NCBI RefSeq assembly: GCF_000829465.1
Contig: NZ_JXAL01000003.1
Span: 124,001 to 188,000, forward strand
From: Cohnella kolymensis
GTDB lineage: Bacteria; Bacillota; Bacilli; Paenibacillales; Paenibacillaceae
Reading direction: 5' to 3'
DNA: 64,000 bases
This document shows, in pieces, positions 47,709 to 56,060 of the stretch. A model generated the notes under the pieces. That model made no database searches. It had not been told where the DNA came from and worked only from the letters and a program-made list of their open reading frames with translations. How positions within the stretch are numbered: the stretch's first letter is position 1; each line of letters begins with the position of its first letter. A program made the translations under genes and the position numbers.

Positions 47709-48653
47709 ATGAAGAGACTCTTGGCAACCATCATGGCTCTTGCTCTCGTATTCGCAATGACAGCCTGTGCGACAAAGGATTCCGGGTCTTCCAAAGATCT
47801 CATCGGCATCAGCGTACCCCAAGCCCCAACGGGCTGGGTTGCAGCAGTGCAGTACTACGCCGACAAAACCGCCAAAGAGCTTGGCATGAACTACAAACTT
47901 CTCGCATCCGCAGATCCCAACGAACAAGCCAGCCAGATTGACGACCTGATCAATATGAAACCGAAAATCATTATTTTGTTCCCGCACAACGACCAGGTTG
48001 CCGTCGCCGCACAGAAAATCATGGATGCCGGCATCACGCTGATCAACTATGACCGGACCATCAACCCCGCCAAACCGGATTACTACCTTGCGGGAGACAA
48101 CTATGGAATCGGTGTCGAAGGCGCCAAATACATCGCCGAGAAGCTCGGCAACAAGGGCGATGTCATTATCAACGGTATAGCCGCATACGGTGACGCCGTG
48201 AACGGCGCGCGGGTCAAAGGCTTCAAGGAGACGATTGCCAAGGTTGCTCCCGATATCAAGATCATCGGTGAGTACGACAGCCCCAACGGCGCACCCGAAT
48301 CCGGATTGAAGACGATGACGGACGCACTTCAGGCAAACAAGAAAATTGACGGCGTATTCTCCATTGATGATGAGCTTTCTGTAGGCCTGTACCAAGCGAT
48401 TAAAGAGCAGAACCGAACCGATATCAAAGTGATGACAGGCGGCGGCGGAGCCCAGTCCTACTTCAAGCTCATGCCCACTACGGATATATGGCTTGCAAGC
48501 GCATTGTACTCCCCGAACATGATCATCGACTGCGTGAAGATGGCCGACGCCATCCTCAAGGGCGAAACTCCGAAAGCGGAAACCATCGTTCCTTCGAAGA
48601 TCGTGGACAAGAATAATGTAAAAGATTACATCGACGCAAGTTCTCCGTACTAA
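47709..48653 (+). CDS. sugar-binding lipoprotein of an RbsABC-type transporter
   Basis: 314 residues. The lipobox is MALALVFAMTAC with Cys at residue 20. The mature part is a type I periplasmic-binding fold: QIDDLINMKPKIIILFPHND, ITLINYDRTI and VFSIDDELSVGLYQAI. It belongs to the RbsB/XylF-like family and captures a sugar outside the membrane. It is followed by the ATPase and permease of the same system. Its sugar may be the substrate of the oxidation genes upstream. Confidence 0.88.
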   Translation: MKRLLATIMALALVFAMTACATKDSGSSKDLIGISVPQAPTGWVAAVQYYADKTAKELGMNYKLLASADPNEQASQIDDLINMKPKIIILFPHNDQVAVAAQKIMDAGITLINYDRTINPAKPDYYLAGDNYGIGVEGAKYIAEKLGNKGDVIINGIAAYGDAVNGARVKGFKETIAKVAPDIKIIGEYDSPNGAPESGLKTMTDALQANKKIDGVFSIDDELSVGLYQAIKEQNRTDIKVMTGGGGAQSYFKLMPTTDIWLASALYSPNMIIDCVKMADAILKGETPKAETIVPSKIVDKNNVKDYIDASSPY

Positions 48654-48686
48654 TCGCTGTCCCTAAAGCACCTCACCCGAAACACT

Positions 48687-48715
48687 GCCGGAATCCGGAT
48701 TTTTCGGATTCCGGC
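48687..48715 (+). terminator. hairpin between the binding-protein and ATPase genes
   Basis: GCCGGAATCCG and CGGATTCCGGC flank a seven-base T-rich loop. No T tract follows, so it may stabilise the binding-protein mRNA and reduce readthrough instead of ending it. Confidence 0.6.
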
Positions 48716-48741
48716 ATACCATCAAACAAGGGGTTGCCAAG

Positions 48742-50250
48742 ATGTCCGAGTATGCATTGAAGATGATCGACATCGACAAAAGCTTTGACACGGTTCCTGT
48801 GCTGAAGAACGTGAGCCTGTTCGTAAGGCCGGGCGAAATCCATGCGCTGCTGGGTGAGAACGGCGCGGGCAAAACCACGCTCATGAACATATTGGGCGGC
48901 GTGATTGAGGCCGGCAGCGGCAAAATCGAAATCGGAGGCAAGGAAGTAAGCATCCACTCCCCGAGCGCGTCCCAGCATCATGGCATTGCGTTTATCCATC
49001 AGGAATTGAACGTGGTAAATGACCTTTATGTCTATGAAAACATGTTTCTAGGCTACGAGTTAACGAATAAGTATGGTCGGATCAATGCCAAAGATATGAT
49101 CGGAAGATCGCGGGAAATCTTCGACTACATGGGGGTCAAGCTGGATCCCAAAGCGATGGTAGGCGATTTGGACGCCTCGTACAAGCAAATCATTGAAATC
49201 GCGAAAGCCCTTCTTCGGAATGCCAATATCATTATTATGGATGAGCCTACCTCCTCTCTTACAAGCGCTGAAATCGAGCACGTATTTGAAATCATGCGCA
49301 ACTTGAAGGAGAAGTGGGCTTCTATTATTTTCATCTCCCACAAGCTGGGGGAAGTGGTCGAAATCTGCGACAGATACACGGTGTTAAGAAACGGCGAGAA
49401 GATCATCGAAGACGACATTCACAAGCCGGAAGGCACAGCGACTCCTGAAATGCTGGCCCGATATATGGTGGGACGTGACGTGTTGAGCGTGGAGGTTTAT
49501 GAGGAGCATTCCATTGGCGAAGTGATTTTGCAAGTCGAGAACCTTTCCGCCCATCCCGATCTTAAGGATGTCTCCTTCCAGCTTCGAAAAGGCGAAATTC
49601 TGGCGTTTACCGGCCTTTTGGGAGACGGGCGAACGGAGCTTGCGAGAGCGATTTTTGGCGATCTGAAGATCCATTCGGGTTCCATAAAAGTGAGCGGCAA
49701 GAAAATCGTCAATAAAAGCCCCGAAAAAGCCAGGAAGAGGAAATTCGGCTATGTGCCGGATAATCGGAAAGAAAACGGGATTGTAAAAGACCTTACCGTT
49801 ACGGAAAATATTACTCTTTCGACCCTTGGCAGCTTCAAAAAGCTATTGGGCATCAATCGCAAAAAGGAAAATGAGGTGGCCGAAGGATTTGTTCAATCCC
49901 TAAGAATAAAGGTTCCTTCGCTTGATTCGTATATTACGAGTCTTTCCGGCGGCAACCAGCAAAAAGCCGTTCTGGCCAAATGGCTCCATTCCAAGCCCGA
50001 AATTATGATTTTCGCGAATCCCACACAAGGGGTTGACGTCGGAGCTAAAAATGAAATTTACGCCCAGATCATGCAATTGGCCAAAAAAGGCGTCGCCGTG
50101 ATGGTGATGTCCGGAGAAGCGCAGGAAGTGATCAAAATTTGCGACAGGGTTTGTGTGATGTACCATGGTGAAATCAAAGGGGAACTTGACCGAACCGAAT
50201 GTACCGAAGAAGCGCTGATGATCCTGTCAACCGGCGGTTCTTTAAACTAA
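48742..50250 (+). CDS. sugar ABC transporter ATP-binding protein (RbsA-like)
   Basis: 502 residues with two fused nucleotide-binding domains. The first has Walker A LLGENGAGKTTLMN, a degenerate signature LDASYKQIIEIAKALL and Walker B IIIMDEPTSSL. The second has the RbsA-type GLLGDGRTELARAIFG in place of a Walker A, the signature LSGGNQQKAVLAKWL and IMIFANPTQGVDVGA. This is the typical arrangement of ATPases that drive Rbs/Mgl-type importers. Confidence 0.9.
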   Translation: MSEYALKMIDIDKSFDTVPVLKNVSLFVRPGEIHALLGENGAGKTTLMNILGGVIEAGSGKIEIGGKEVSIHSPSASQHHGIAFIHQELNVVNDLYVYENMFLGYELTNKYGRINAKDMIGRSREIFDYMGVKLDPKAMVGDLDASYKQIIEIAKALLRNANIIIMDEPTSSLTSAEIEHVFEIMRNLKEKWASIIFISHKLGEVVEICDRYTVLRNGEKIIEDDIHKPEGTATPEMLARYMVGRDVLSVEVYEEHSIGEVILQVENLSAHPDLKDVSFQLRKGEILAFTGLLGDGRTELARAIFGDLKIHSGSIKVSGKKIVNKSPEKARKRKFGYVPDNRKENGIVKDLTVTENITLSTLGSFKKLLGINRKKENEVAEGFVQSLRIKVPSLDSYITSLSGGNQQKAVLAKWLHSKPEIMIFANPTQGVDVGAKNEIYAQIMQLAKKGVAVMVMSGEAQEVIKICDRVCVMYHGEIKGELDRTECTEEALMILSTGGSLN

Positions 50251-50270
50251 GCAAAAGGTGGATGCGCTTG

Positions 50271-51284
50271 ATGATTGTCAATCAGAAAGTGGCCGAGAGA
50301 GAAAGAAGTATGACGCTGTCGCTAGGAAAGGTCTGGGGACAATACAGCATTATTTGGGTGTTACTCGGGATCATCATCATCGCGTCTATTTTTCTGGGCG
50401 AGTCCTTCTTGGATATTCAGAATTTTGTAAACATTCTGAGGAACAATGCGATTTTGGGAATATTGGCGCTGGGCATGGCGTTTATTATCATTTCCGGAAA
50501 CATTGACTTAAGTATCGGTTCGATGCTGGTAGCCGTAGGCGCCATCGCCATTGCCATTACCAATTTCTTTGGCACACTATTTAATCCTGAACTCGGATGG
50601 CTGGCGATAGTCTTCGGTATATTGGCGGCTTTGATATGCAGCGCGGTCTTCGGCGCCTTGAGCGGGTTGATCGTTACAAAAGGGAGGGTACCTTCCTTTA
50701 TCGTGACCTTAGGCTTTCTGAGCATATACAGGTCAGTAAGCATGTACTTCATGGAGGGCGGCGGATTTTTCTCTAACGTTCCGGCCTTTACGAAAATATC
50801 AAATTCGAACCTGTTTGGGATCATTCCTCTTCCTATTATTTATTTTGCAATAATTGCGGCAGCCTGCTACTACATCGCGAAATATACCCGATTCGGCCGC
50901 CACGTGTATGCCGTAGGAAGCAATGAGAAGGCGGCGCGCCTGAGCGGAATCAATACCGACAGGGTGAAGATCCTCGCGTTCATGCTCATGGGGCTCATGG
51001 TGGCCTTGGCCGTCATTATCGAAACCTCCCGGATGAACAGCATCAATGCCACATCCTCCGGCCAGGGCTATGAGCTCAACGCCATCGCGGCTGTTGTGAT
51101 CGGCGGTGTAGCCATGAATGGAGGCAGAGGATCGATCATTGGAGTTGTCTTTGGCGTCCTGCTCCTGGGAGTTATCAGCAATATCCTGAATATCGCCGGA
51201 GTTGACGTGTTTCTTGTCAACGCCATCAAAGGCACGCTTGTTGTACTTGCCGTGCTGCTTCAGCGGAAGGAAGCGGTTAGATAA
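50271..51284 (+). CDS. sugar ABC transporter permease (RbsC-like)
   Basis: The ATG at 50271 has AAAGGTGG nine bases ahead; 337 residues, about 8-10 membrane helices. AILGILALGMAFIIISGNID followed by LSIGSMLV is the RbsC signature, and ALSGLIVTKGRVPSFIVTLG also fits. It pairs with the ATPase upstream. Confidence 0.88.
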   Translation: MIVNQKVAERERSMTLSLGKVWGQYSIIWVLLGIIIIASIFLGESFLDIQNFVNILRNNAILGILALGMAFIIISGNIDLSIGSMLVAVGAIAIAITNFFGTLFNPELGWLAIVFGILAALICSAVFGALSGLIVTKGRVPSFIVTLGFLSIYRSVSMYFMEGGGFFSNVPAFTKISNSNLFGIIPLPIIYFAIIAAACYYIAKYTRFGRHVYAVGSNEKAARLSGINTDRVKILAFMLMGLMVALAVIIETSRMNSINATSSGQGYELNAIAAVVIGGVAMNGGRGSIIGVVFGVLLLGVISNILNIAGVDVFLVNAIKGTLVVLAVLLQRKEAVR

Positions 51285-51308
51285 CCCTTTTCCCGGGAGG
51301 ATAATTCA

Positions 51309-51983
51309 ATGCCATATCCTGTGACGAAAGCCCTACCTTACTTGTTGGAGAAAGAAAAGTGCGCCCTTCTGGTCATTGATATGCAGAATGATTTTGTGCG
51401 TCAGGGGGGAAAGCAACAAGTCCCGGATACCCGAAAGACCATTCCTGTTCAAAGGAAATTGATCGATTATTTCCGATTGAACGGATTGCCGGTCGTGTAT
51501 ACCAAGTTTCTGGCATCGAACAAGTATTCTCTGCTGTGGGAATGGTCACCGATGTGCGGGCCGGAGGAAAAGAGCTGCTGGAAAGGCGTCATGAAAAAGT
51601 ATCTCGACCGGGACGAACCGTTGGACGGCTCCGATATCATCGATGAGCTGTATCCGCATCCGGGCGAACCGATTATCGAGAAATACGGATATAGCGCTTT
51701 TCATCATACGTTTCTGGAGGATTTGCTTCGGCATCACGGTGTGGAATACATCGTGGCCACCGGTACCGTGACGCAAATTTGCGTGGAAGATACCGTACGT
51801 GGTGCCTTCCACCGACATATCAAGTGCGTGGTGGCGGAAGACGCGGTTTCATCCTTTTCGGATACGCTTCAGAAAGCATCGCTTGAGGGAATACGCATGA
51901 AATACGGCCGAGTCGAACTCTCTGATCGAATCATCGATGAATTGGAAGGACGTTGGAGCAATCGATCAACACTCATTCGGTAG
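51309..51983 (+). CDS. cysteine hydrolase (isochorismatase family)
   Basis: 224 residues; RBS CGGGAGGA. The catalytic triad is visible: Asp in LLVIDMQNDFV, Lys in IIEKYGYSAFH and Cys in GTVTQICVEDTVRGAF. The family covers nicotinamidases, isochorismatases and amidohydrolases. Its place at the end of the transporter operon suggests hydrolysis of an imported or side-product amide or ester. The substrate is not known. It ends overlapping the anti-sigma gene by 11 bases. Confidence 0.82.
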   Translation: MPYPVTKALPYLLEKEKCALLVIDMQNDFVRQGGKQQVPDTRKTIPVQRKLIDYFRLNGLPVVYTKFLASNKYSLLWEWSPMCGPEEKSCWKGVMKKYLDRDEPLDGSDIIDELYPHPGEPIIEKYGYSAFHHTFLEDLLRHHGVEYIVATGTVTQICVEDTVRGAFHRHIKCVVAEDAVSSFSDTLQKASLEGIRMKYGRVELSDRIIDELEGRWSNRSTLIR

Positions 51984-52746
51984 TGGGATCCAACTTTTCA
52001 GCTTCAACGGTGTGTCCATCTTTGTCTTTTGCGAGAATCAATATTTCCTCGGTGCTATTGGGAAGAAATGCAAACCAACCGGTCGTGCTGTCACTGATAG
52101 GGAAATTAACAGCCTGAGTGGAAAAATGGTCTCCGGAGTCAACAAATACACTTTCCACACTTTCATTAAAGAACACACCATAAACCAGAGGAAAAGGTGT
52201 AGTTGTATGAATATAGGCATCTGGGCTCTTTAGGTATTGATAATAGACAGATTTATTCTTCAGCACGCTGCTTCCGAATCCACCGCTATGGATCCACTTC
52301 CACCCATTCCAGGTTTTTTTCATATATTCAACGGATAAATTTATAGTGTCGCCATTGCGTTTTTGGCTTTCTTCCGTCAATGGCCGTTGATAGAATACAA
52401 AAGCACCATTATCAGAAGGCTCCACGTGCACAAGGTTAATTGCATCATAATTTGTAAAATCCATTACTGCTTGCTTCAAGTCTTTCCACTCTTGGCTGCC
52501 AGAGATTGCGGCACTCTGAATACCGGTTTCCAACCGATTTTGATACGCATTAAATCCGATACTTAGAATAACGACAAGTGATGTTATAACTAATGCCAGT
52601 CGTGACAGTCGGCGAAATCGTTTGGTGTCTGCAGGTTTTGTGGTCACACTTCTTTTAATCTGCTCTATTTGTACAACATTCGGCGAAGAGCTATTTAAAG
52701 GCCCCATTCTTAATTGATCATACCAATTGGGTTTTTCGCTATCCAT
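51973..52746 (-). CDS. membrane anti-sigma factor for the adjacent ECF sigma factor
   Basis: 257 residues with a cytoplasmic N-terminal part (about 46 residues), one membrane helix (LALVITSLVVILSIGFNAY) and an extracellular domain with no enzyme motif. Its start overlaps the end of the sigma gene by eight bases. The layout is that of an RsiX/RsiV-like regulator that holds the sigma factor at the membrane. The outer signal is unknown. Confidence 0.75.
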   Translation of the reverse strand: MDSEKPNWYDQLRMGPLNSSSPNVVQIEQIKRSVTTKPADTKRFRRLSRLALVITSLVVILSIGFNAYQNRLETGIQSAAISGSQEWKDLKQAVMDFTNYDAINLVHVEPSDNGAFVFYQRPLTEESQKRNGDTINLSVEYMKKTWNGWKWIHSGGFGSSVLKNKSVYYQYLKSPDAYIHTTTPFPLVYGVFFNESVESVFVDSGDHFSTQAVNFPISDSTTGWFAFLPNSTEEILILAKDKDGHTVEAEKLDPTTE

Positions 52747-53278
52747 CGATAAAACCTCCTTCCAGCCATGAAGACATTTTAGAGCGCGCCCGATTTAATC
52801 TGGACTTTACGGTACCTTCTGATATTTGAAGAATGGAGGCAATCTCTTTAACACTAAGCCCATACTTAGCATCTAAGATCATGACTTCCCGTAGTTTCGC
52901 GGGGAGCTTAAAGACCTTGCTCCAAATGTATTGAAAATTCGAGTGTAGAAAGAATTCCGATTCCGCAGAAGGTGAATTGCCGAGGGCTGACAAACGGTCA
53001 ACGGGAATGACTCTTTTGATCCATGCCGAACGCTGGTGGCTAACTGAAACGTTTCTCGCAATTTTCAATAACCAAGTTTTAAATGACGCTTCTCCACGAA
53101 ACGCATCCAGCGAGCGGAAGGCCCTGATAAAGGTATCTTGGGTTAAATCGTCCACCAAATCCTGATTTCGGGTTATGAGAAAAATGTAATTGCGGACATC
53201 ATCCCAATAGCATCGTATCAGCTGGTCAAGCTGGCTATCATCTAATGTATTAACATTCTTCAGATACACGTCATCCAC
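52739..53278 (-). CDS. ECF RNA polymerase sigma factor
   Basis: 179 residues from a GTG at 53278, RBS TGAGGTGA. Region 2 is VDDLTQDTFIRAFRSLDAFR followed by EASFKTWLLKIARN, and region 4 is LSVKEIASILQISEGTVKSR. It belongs to the SigX/SigV-like group of Bacilli. An ECF-type promoter motif lies just upstream, consistent with autoregulation. Confidence 0.88.
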   Translation of the reverse strand: MDDVYLKNVNTLDDSQLDQLIRCYWDDVRNYIFLITRNQDLVDDLTQDTFIRAFRSLDAFRGEASFKTWLLKIARNVSVSHQRSAWIKRVIPVDRLSALGNSPSAESEFFLHSNFQYIWSKVFKLPAKLREVMILDAKYGLSVKEIASILQISEGTVKSRLNRARSKMSSWLEGGFIDG

Positions 53279-53298
53279 TCAGCTGTCACCTCAAGAAA

Positions 53299-53328
53299 AT
53301 AGACTAAACTACGAATGTAAAGGTTCCA
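53299..53328 (-). promoter_or_regulatory. candidate ECF promoter before the sigma gene
   Basis: On the minus strand TGGAACC is followed after 17 bases by GTCTATT. The second ECF pair at 60938 has TGTAACC, 16 bases, GTCTATT. Confidence 0.55.
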
Positions 53329-53426
53329 TTTATTTTCTGAAGATATCATCCTGTTTCATTTCGGCGAGAATTGGGTAATTTTTAGGTGATGTACATGTAT
53401 ATACATTTAACAAGACAATTCTCCTA

Positions 53427-53508
53427 TTGAAAAAGGCAAACTTATCGAAAAGGTAAGGACGCAAAGCCACGGGTCTAAGGCGAAAGCTATGACAGCCGGG
53501 TTTCCAAG
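53427..53508 (+). ncRNA. cyclic-di-GMP-I (GEMM-I) riboswitch aptamer
   Basis: The conserved GGCAAAC, a short stem with GAAA loop, GGACGCAAAGCC, CGGGTCTAAGG, a GAAA-capped inner hairpin and GCCGGGTTTCC occur in the order and spacing of GEMM-I aptamers. Closing pairs TTG(A)AA/TTT(C)CAA form P1. A terminator follows directly. GGGTCT at 53471 is complementary to AGACCC of the terminator's left arm. So the free RNA may form an antiterminator, while c-di-GMP binding lets the terminator form (an OFF switch), which is inference. It controls the small coiled-coil gene. Confidence 0.88.
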
Positions 53509-53516
53509 GGGGCCAC

Positions 53517-53541
53517 AAAAGACCCTTTTTGGGTCTTTTTT
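53517..53541 (+). terminator. riboswitch terminator
   Basis: AAAAGACCC, a five-T loop and GGGTCTTTT form a perfect stem ending in T6. It lies nine bases after the aptamer and before the coiled-coil gene, as the expression platform of a transcription-controlling riboswitch. Confidence 0.88.
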
Positions 53542-53598
53542 ACTTTCTTCCGACCTAAACTACGATAATTCGCTATGAGCGGCGGGGGGAGATGATCT

Positions 53599-53814
53599 AT
53601 GGAAGACGAAGCATTGAAGAAGATTCTCAATGACCTTGGAGGACTGCGAGAAAAACAAAATAATTTGAATCAAGGAATCAAAAATCTTGAAAGACTCGTG
53701 GAAAAAGAAAGACAAAACAAACAAAACTCCGGCATAATTGCGAACACCAAGCATGTTTCGTCTAAACAAAGCTCCATACCTGAGAATGAACCCGATTCCC
53801 CCGAAGCTAATTAG
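53599..53814 (+). CDS. 71-residue coiled-coil protein under c-di-GMP riboswitch control
   Basis: RBS GGGGGGAG, ATG at 53599. Residues about 5-40 form a heptad coiled coil (LKKILNDLGGLREKQNNLNQ), followed by a polar, probably disordered tail. No signal peptide, membrane helix or known domain. It is flanked by the riboswitch terminator and by its own palindromic terminator, so it is a single-gene unit answering to cyclic-di-GMP. Function unknown; an adaptor or assembly factor for a c-di-GMP-linked trait (motility, biofilm, sporulation) is possible. Confidence 0.72.
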   Translation: MEDEALKKILNDLGGLREKQNNLNQGIKNLERLVEKERQNKQNSGIIANTKHVSSKQSSIPENEPDSPEAN

Positions 53815-53833
53815 TTGTTTGTTACATTCGCTG

Positions 53834-53858
53834 AAAAGCTTGGATATCCAAGCTTTTT
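53834..53858. terminator. palindromic terminator
   Basis: AAAAGCTTGGA followed by its reverse complement forms a perfect stem with T5 after it, isolating the coiled-coil gene from the histidine kinase gene. Confidence 0.85.
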
Positions 53859-53941
53859 GTTGTTGTCTTATCATGATTCAATTTATCAGTAAACGGGTAA
53901 TGTTTTAGATTATCTCTGATGTACAGGAAGGTAAATTAGCC

Positions 53942-55159
53942 ATGTTCGAGGCAATCGACAAAAAAGAGCAAGAACGGATAATGGCTTTACGGCGATATCA
54001 GATACTTGACACACCCCCGGATGGCGCTTTTGACAGAATTACATCTCTTGCCTCCGAATTGTTAAATGTGCCCGTTGCGATTACCAGTCTGGTGGATACG
54101 GAGCGGATTTGGTTCAAATCTCATCATGGAGTGGACTTGCAGGAGGTTCAACGGGAGCCTGGACTGTGCTCGTCAGCCATTCTTCGTGATTTGCCCTATA
54201 TTCTTAATGATGCCAGTATCGACCCTCAATCGCTTGCACATCCGTTGGTAGCGGGAGAGGCAGGCTTCCGTTTTTACGCCGGTGTCCCACTGACAACTCA
54301 TGACAACTACAACCTTGGCGTGTTATGTGTGATGGACTATAAACCGCGTACGATTACGGAACAGGAACTCAATATTCTGAAAAAACTGGCTCAAATCGTG
54401 ATGGATGAAATGGAATTGCGCTTAGCCTCACGCCACGTTGACAGCCTGACAAAGCAAAAGTCCGCATTATTGGCGGTCTTAAGCCACGAAATCCGTACGC
54501 CTATGAACGGTATGGTAGGAATGGCAAGCCTGCTGCAATCTACTGAATTGACCGAGGAACAGAAGGATTATTTAGAAATAATGGACACGTGCGGCCAATC
54601 ATTGCTTACATTGCTGGATCATATCTTGGATTTTTCTAAATTAGAAGCGGGTAAGATGGAACTGCTCATTGAACCATTCGATCTCCGCTCCTGCGTGCGG
54701 CAGGTCATGAATCTGTTTGCTGCCCAAGCCCTTAGCAAAGGGGTTGTAATAAGCAGCGAGATGGATTCGAATATCCCGGCTTTGCTGGCAGGGGATATGC
54801 AAAAAATTCGTCAAATTTTAATTAACTTAGTTAGTAATGCAGTGAAATTTACGAAGACAGGTAAAATTCATATTGCAGTAGAACTAGATTCAAATGACAG
54901 CAATCTAGAGAATGTTAACGTCTATTTTAGGGTTAAGGATACAGGGATCGGAATTCAAAATGAGCAAATGGACCGGTTGTTCTATCCTTTTTCTCAGGTA
55001 CATTCTAGGCTTTCTCATGAAAACTATGGAGGAACAGGGCTCGGATTGTCTATCTGCAAACAATTCGTTGACATGATGCAAGGGCGCATCTGGCTTGAAG
55101 ATTCGAGCAATGAGGGTTCGACGTTTACCTTCAACCTCAGGTTGGCCGTATTAGAGTAA
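53942..55159 (+). CDS. GAF-domain histidine kinase
   Basis: 405 residues. An N-terminal GAF domain (YQILDTPPDGAFDRITSLAS, FYAGVPLTT..LGVLCVMD, residues about 20-165) is followed by the HisKA domain with H-box LAVLSHEIRTPMNGMVGMAS. The ATPase then has N-box ILINLVSNAVKFTKTG, G1 VKDTGIGIQNEQ and G2 YGGTGLGLSICKQFV. No membrane helix is seen, so it is a cytosolic sensor. It resembles the kinases of signalling hybrids but lacks a receiver domain. No response regulator is adjacent. Confidence 0.88.
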   Translation: MFEAIDKKEQERIMALRRYQILDTPPDGAFDRITSLASELLNVPVAITSLVDTERIWFKSHHGVDLQEVQREPGLCSSAILRDLPYILNDASIDPQSLAHPLVAGEAGFRFYAGVPLTTHDNYNLGVLCVMDYKPRTITEQELNILKKLAQIVMDEMELRLASRHVDSLTKQKSALLAVLSHEIRTPMNGMVGMASLLQSTELTEEQKDYLEIMDTCGQSLLTLLDHILDFSKLEAGKMELLIEPFDLRSCVRQVMNLFAAQALSKGVVISSEMDSNIPALLAGDMQKIRQILINLVSNAVKFTKTGKIHIAVELDSNDSNLENVNVYFRVKDTGIGIQNEQMDRLFYPFSQVHSRLSHENYGGTGLGLSICKQFVDMMQGRIWLEDSSNEGSTFTFNLRLAVLE

Positions 55160-55185
55160 CTATTGAGAGTCTACGATAAAAAGAA

Positions 55186-55222
55186 GGCCCGCCCGGATCT
55201 CTTTCATCCGGCGCGGGCTTTC
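55186..55222. terminator. bidirectional terminator
   Basis: GGCCCGCCCGGAT and ATCCGGCGCGGGC pair with one mismatch around a CTCTTTC loop, then TTTC. It lies between the convergent kinase and NlpC/P60 genes. Confidence 0.8.
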
Positions 55223-55246
55223 GCTCGTCAAGCTGTTTTTCTAATG

Positions 55247-55747
55247 TTAGGCATAGTTTTTAATGACGCGGCGGGCGCTTACATAATGCTTCGACCAATA
55301 AGAAGAGCCCATGCTGGAGATTTTAACTGCTTTGCCAGAGGCGCCTAGCATCTTATTGTTGCCTATATATACAGCGACATGTCCGATACGACCCGCGCGA
55401 CCCGGATCTTTAAAGAACACAAGATCGCCTTTCTTCAAGTTCGCTTTTGCTACCTTAACGCCTTTTGTAGCCTGTAAAGAGGAACTGCGCGGTAGTGTGA
55501 TTCCGTTCTTTTTGAATATATATTGTGTAAAGGATGAGCAGTCGAAAGCGTATGTAACGCCTGAAGGTGCCCCGAAACGGTATTTAACGCCCAAATAATT
55601 TTTACCTGTGCTTATAACCTTATCGGCCTTGGTTACGGTTGCCGCTTCTGCTTTACCTGCTTGTCCAAAACCAAGAGCGGTAAAACCAATTGCTGCGCAA
55701 AGCCCGATGCTGATGACTTTACGGAAGAGTTGTTTGGTGTGCAACAA
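55247..55747 (-). CDS. secreted NlpC/P60 cell-wall hydrolase
   Basis: Probable TTG start at 55747, with GGAGGG upstream (an ATG at 55765 would precede this RBS); about 166 residues. The signal peptide ends at AEA. The NlpC/P60 core has Cys in VTYAFDCSSFTQYIF and His in GRIGHVAVYIGN, with GDLVFFKDPGR between. It should cut gamma-D-Glu-meso-DAP peptide bonds in peptidoglycan. There is no wall-binding LysM or SH3 domain. Confidence 0.85.
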   Translation of the reverse strand: MLHTKQLFRKVISIGLCAAIGFTALGFGQAGKAEAATVTKADKVISTGKNYLGVKYRFGAPSGVTYAFDCSSFTQYIFKKNGITLPRSSSLQATKGVKVAKANLKKGDLVFFKDPGRAGRIGHVAVYIGNNKMLGASGKAVKISSMGSSYWSKHYVSARRVIKNYA

Positions 55748-55999
55748 GATTGTAAATCCCTCCATCAGTAATTTTCAGCCGAAACTTTAACCAATATACC
55801 ACGCCTAAAAACAATATAATTTTTTCCAAATAGAAAGAAAAGGTAGAGCCATAAAGGGTTTAACACCGCTTATGAGAATTGAATTAGTATTCTCTAATGA
55901 AATGCTGTTTTATTGAAGAGGATCTAAAATATCGAAAGAAGTATGCTTCAGTATGGAAGAAATAATCATTGAGCTATCTCTCACGACCATATAAAAATA

Positions 56000-56026
56000 A
56001 GGTCGACCAGAAAGATCTGGTGACCT
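56000..56026 (-). terminator. terminator of the murQ operon
   Basis: On the minus strand AGGTC-CCAGA pairs with TCTGG-GACCT across an inner AAGA-type loop and is followed by TTATTTTTAT. The rest of the gap 55766-56060 shows no further element. Confidence 0.7.
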
Positions 56027-56060
56027 CATAACAGTTCGTGAATCTCTCGGCACAGCTCTA

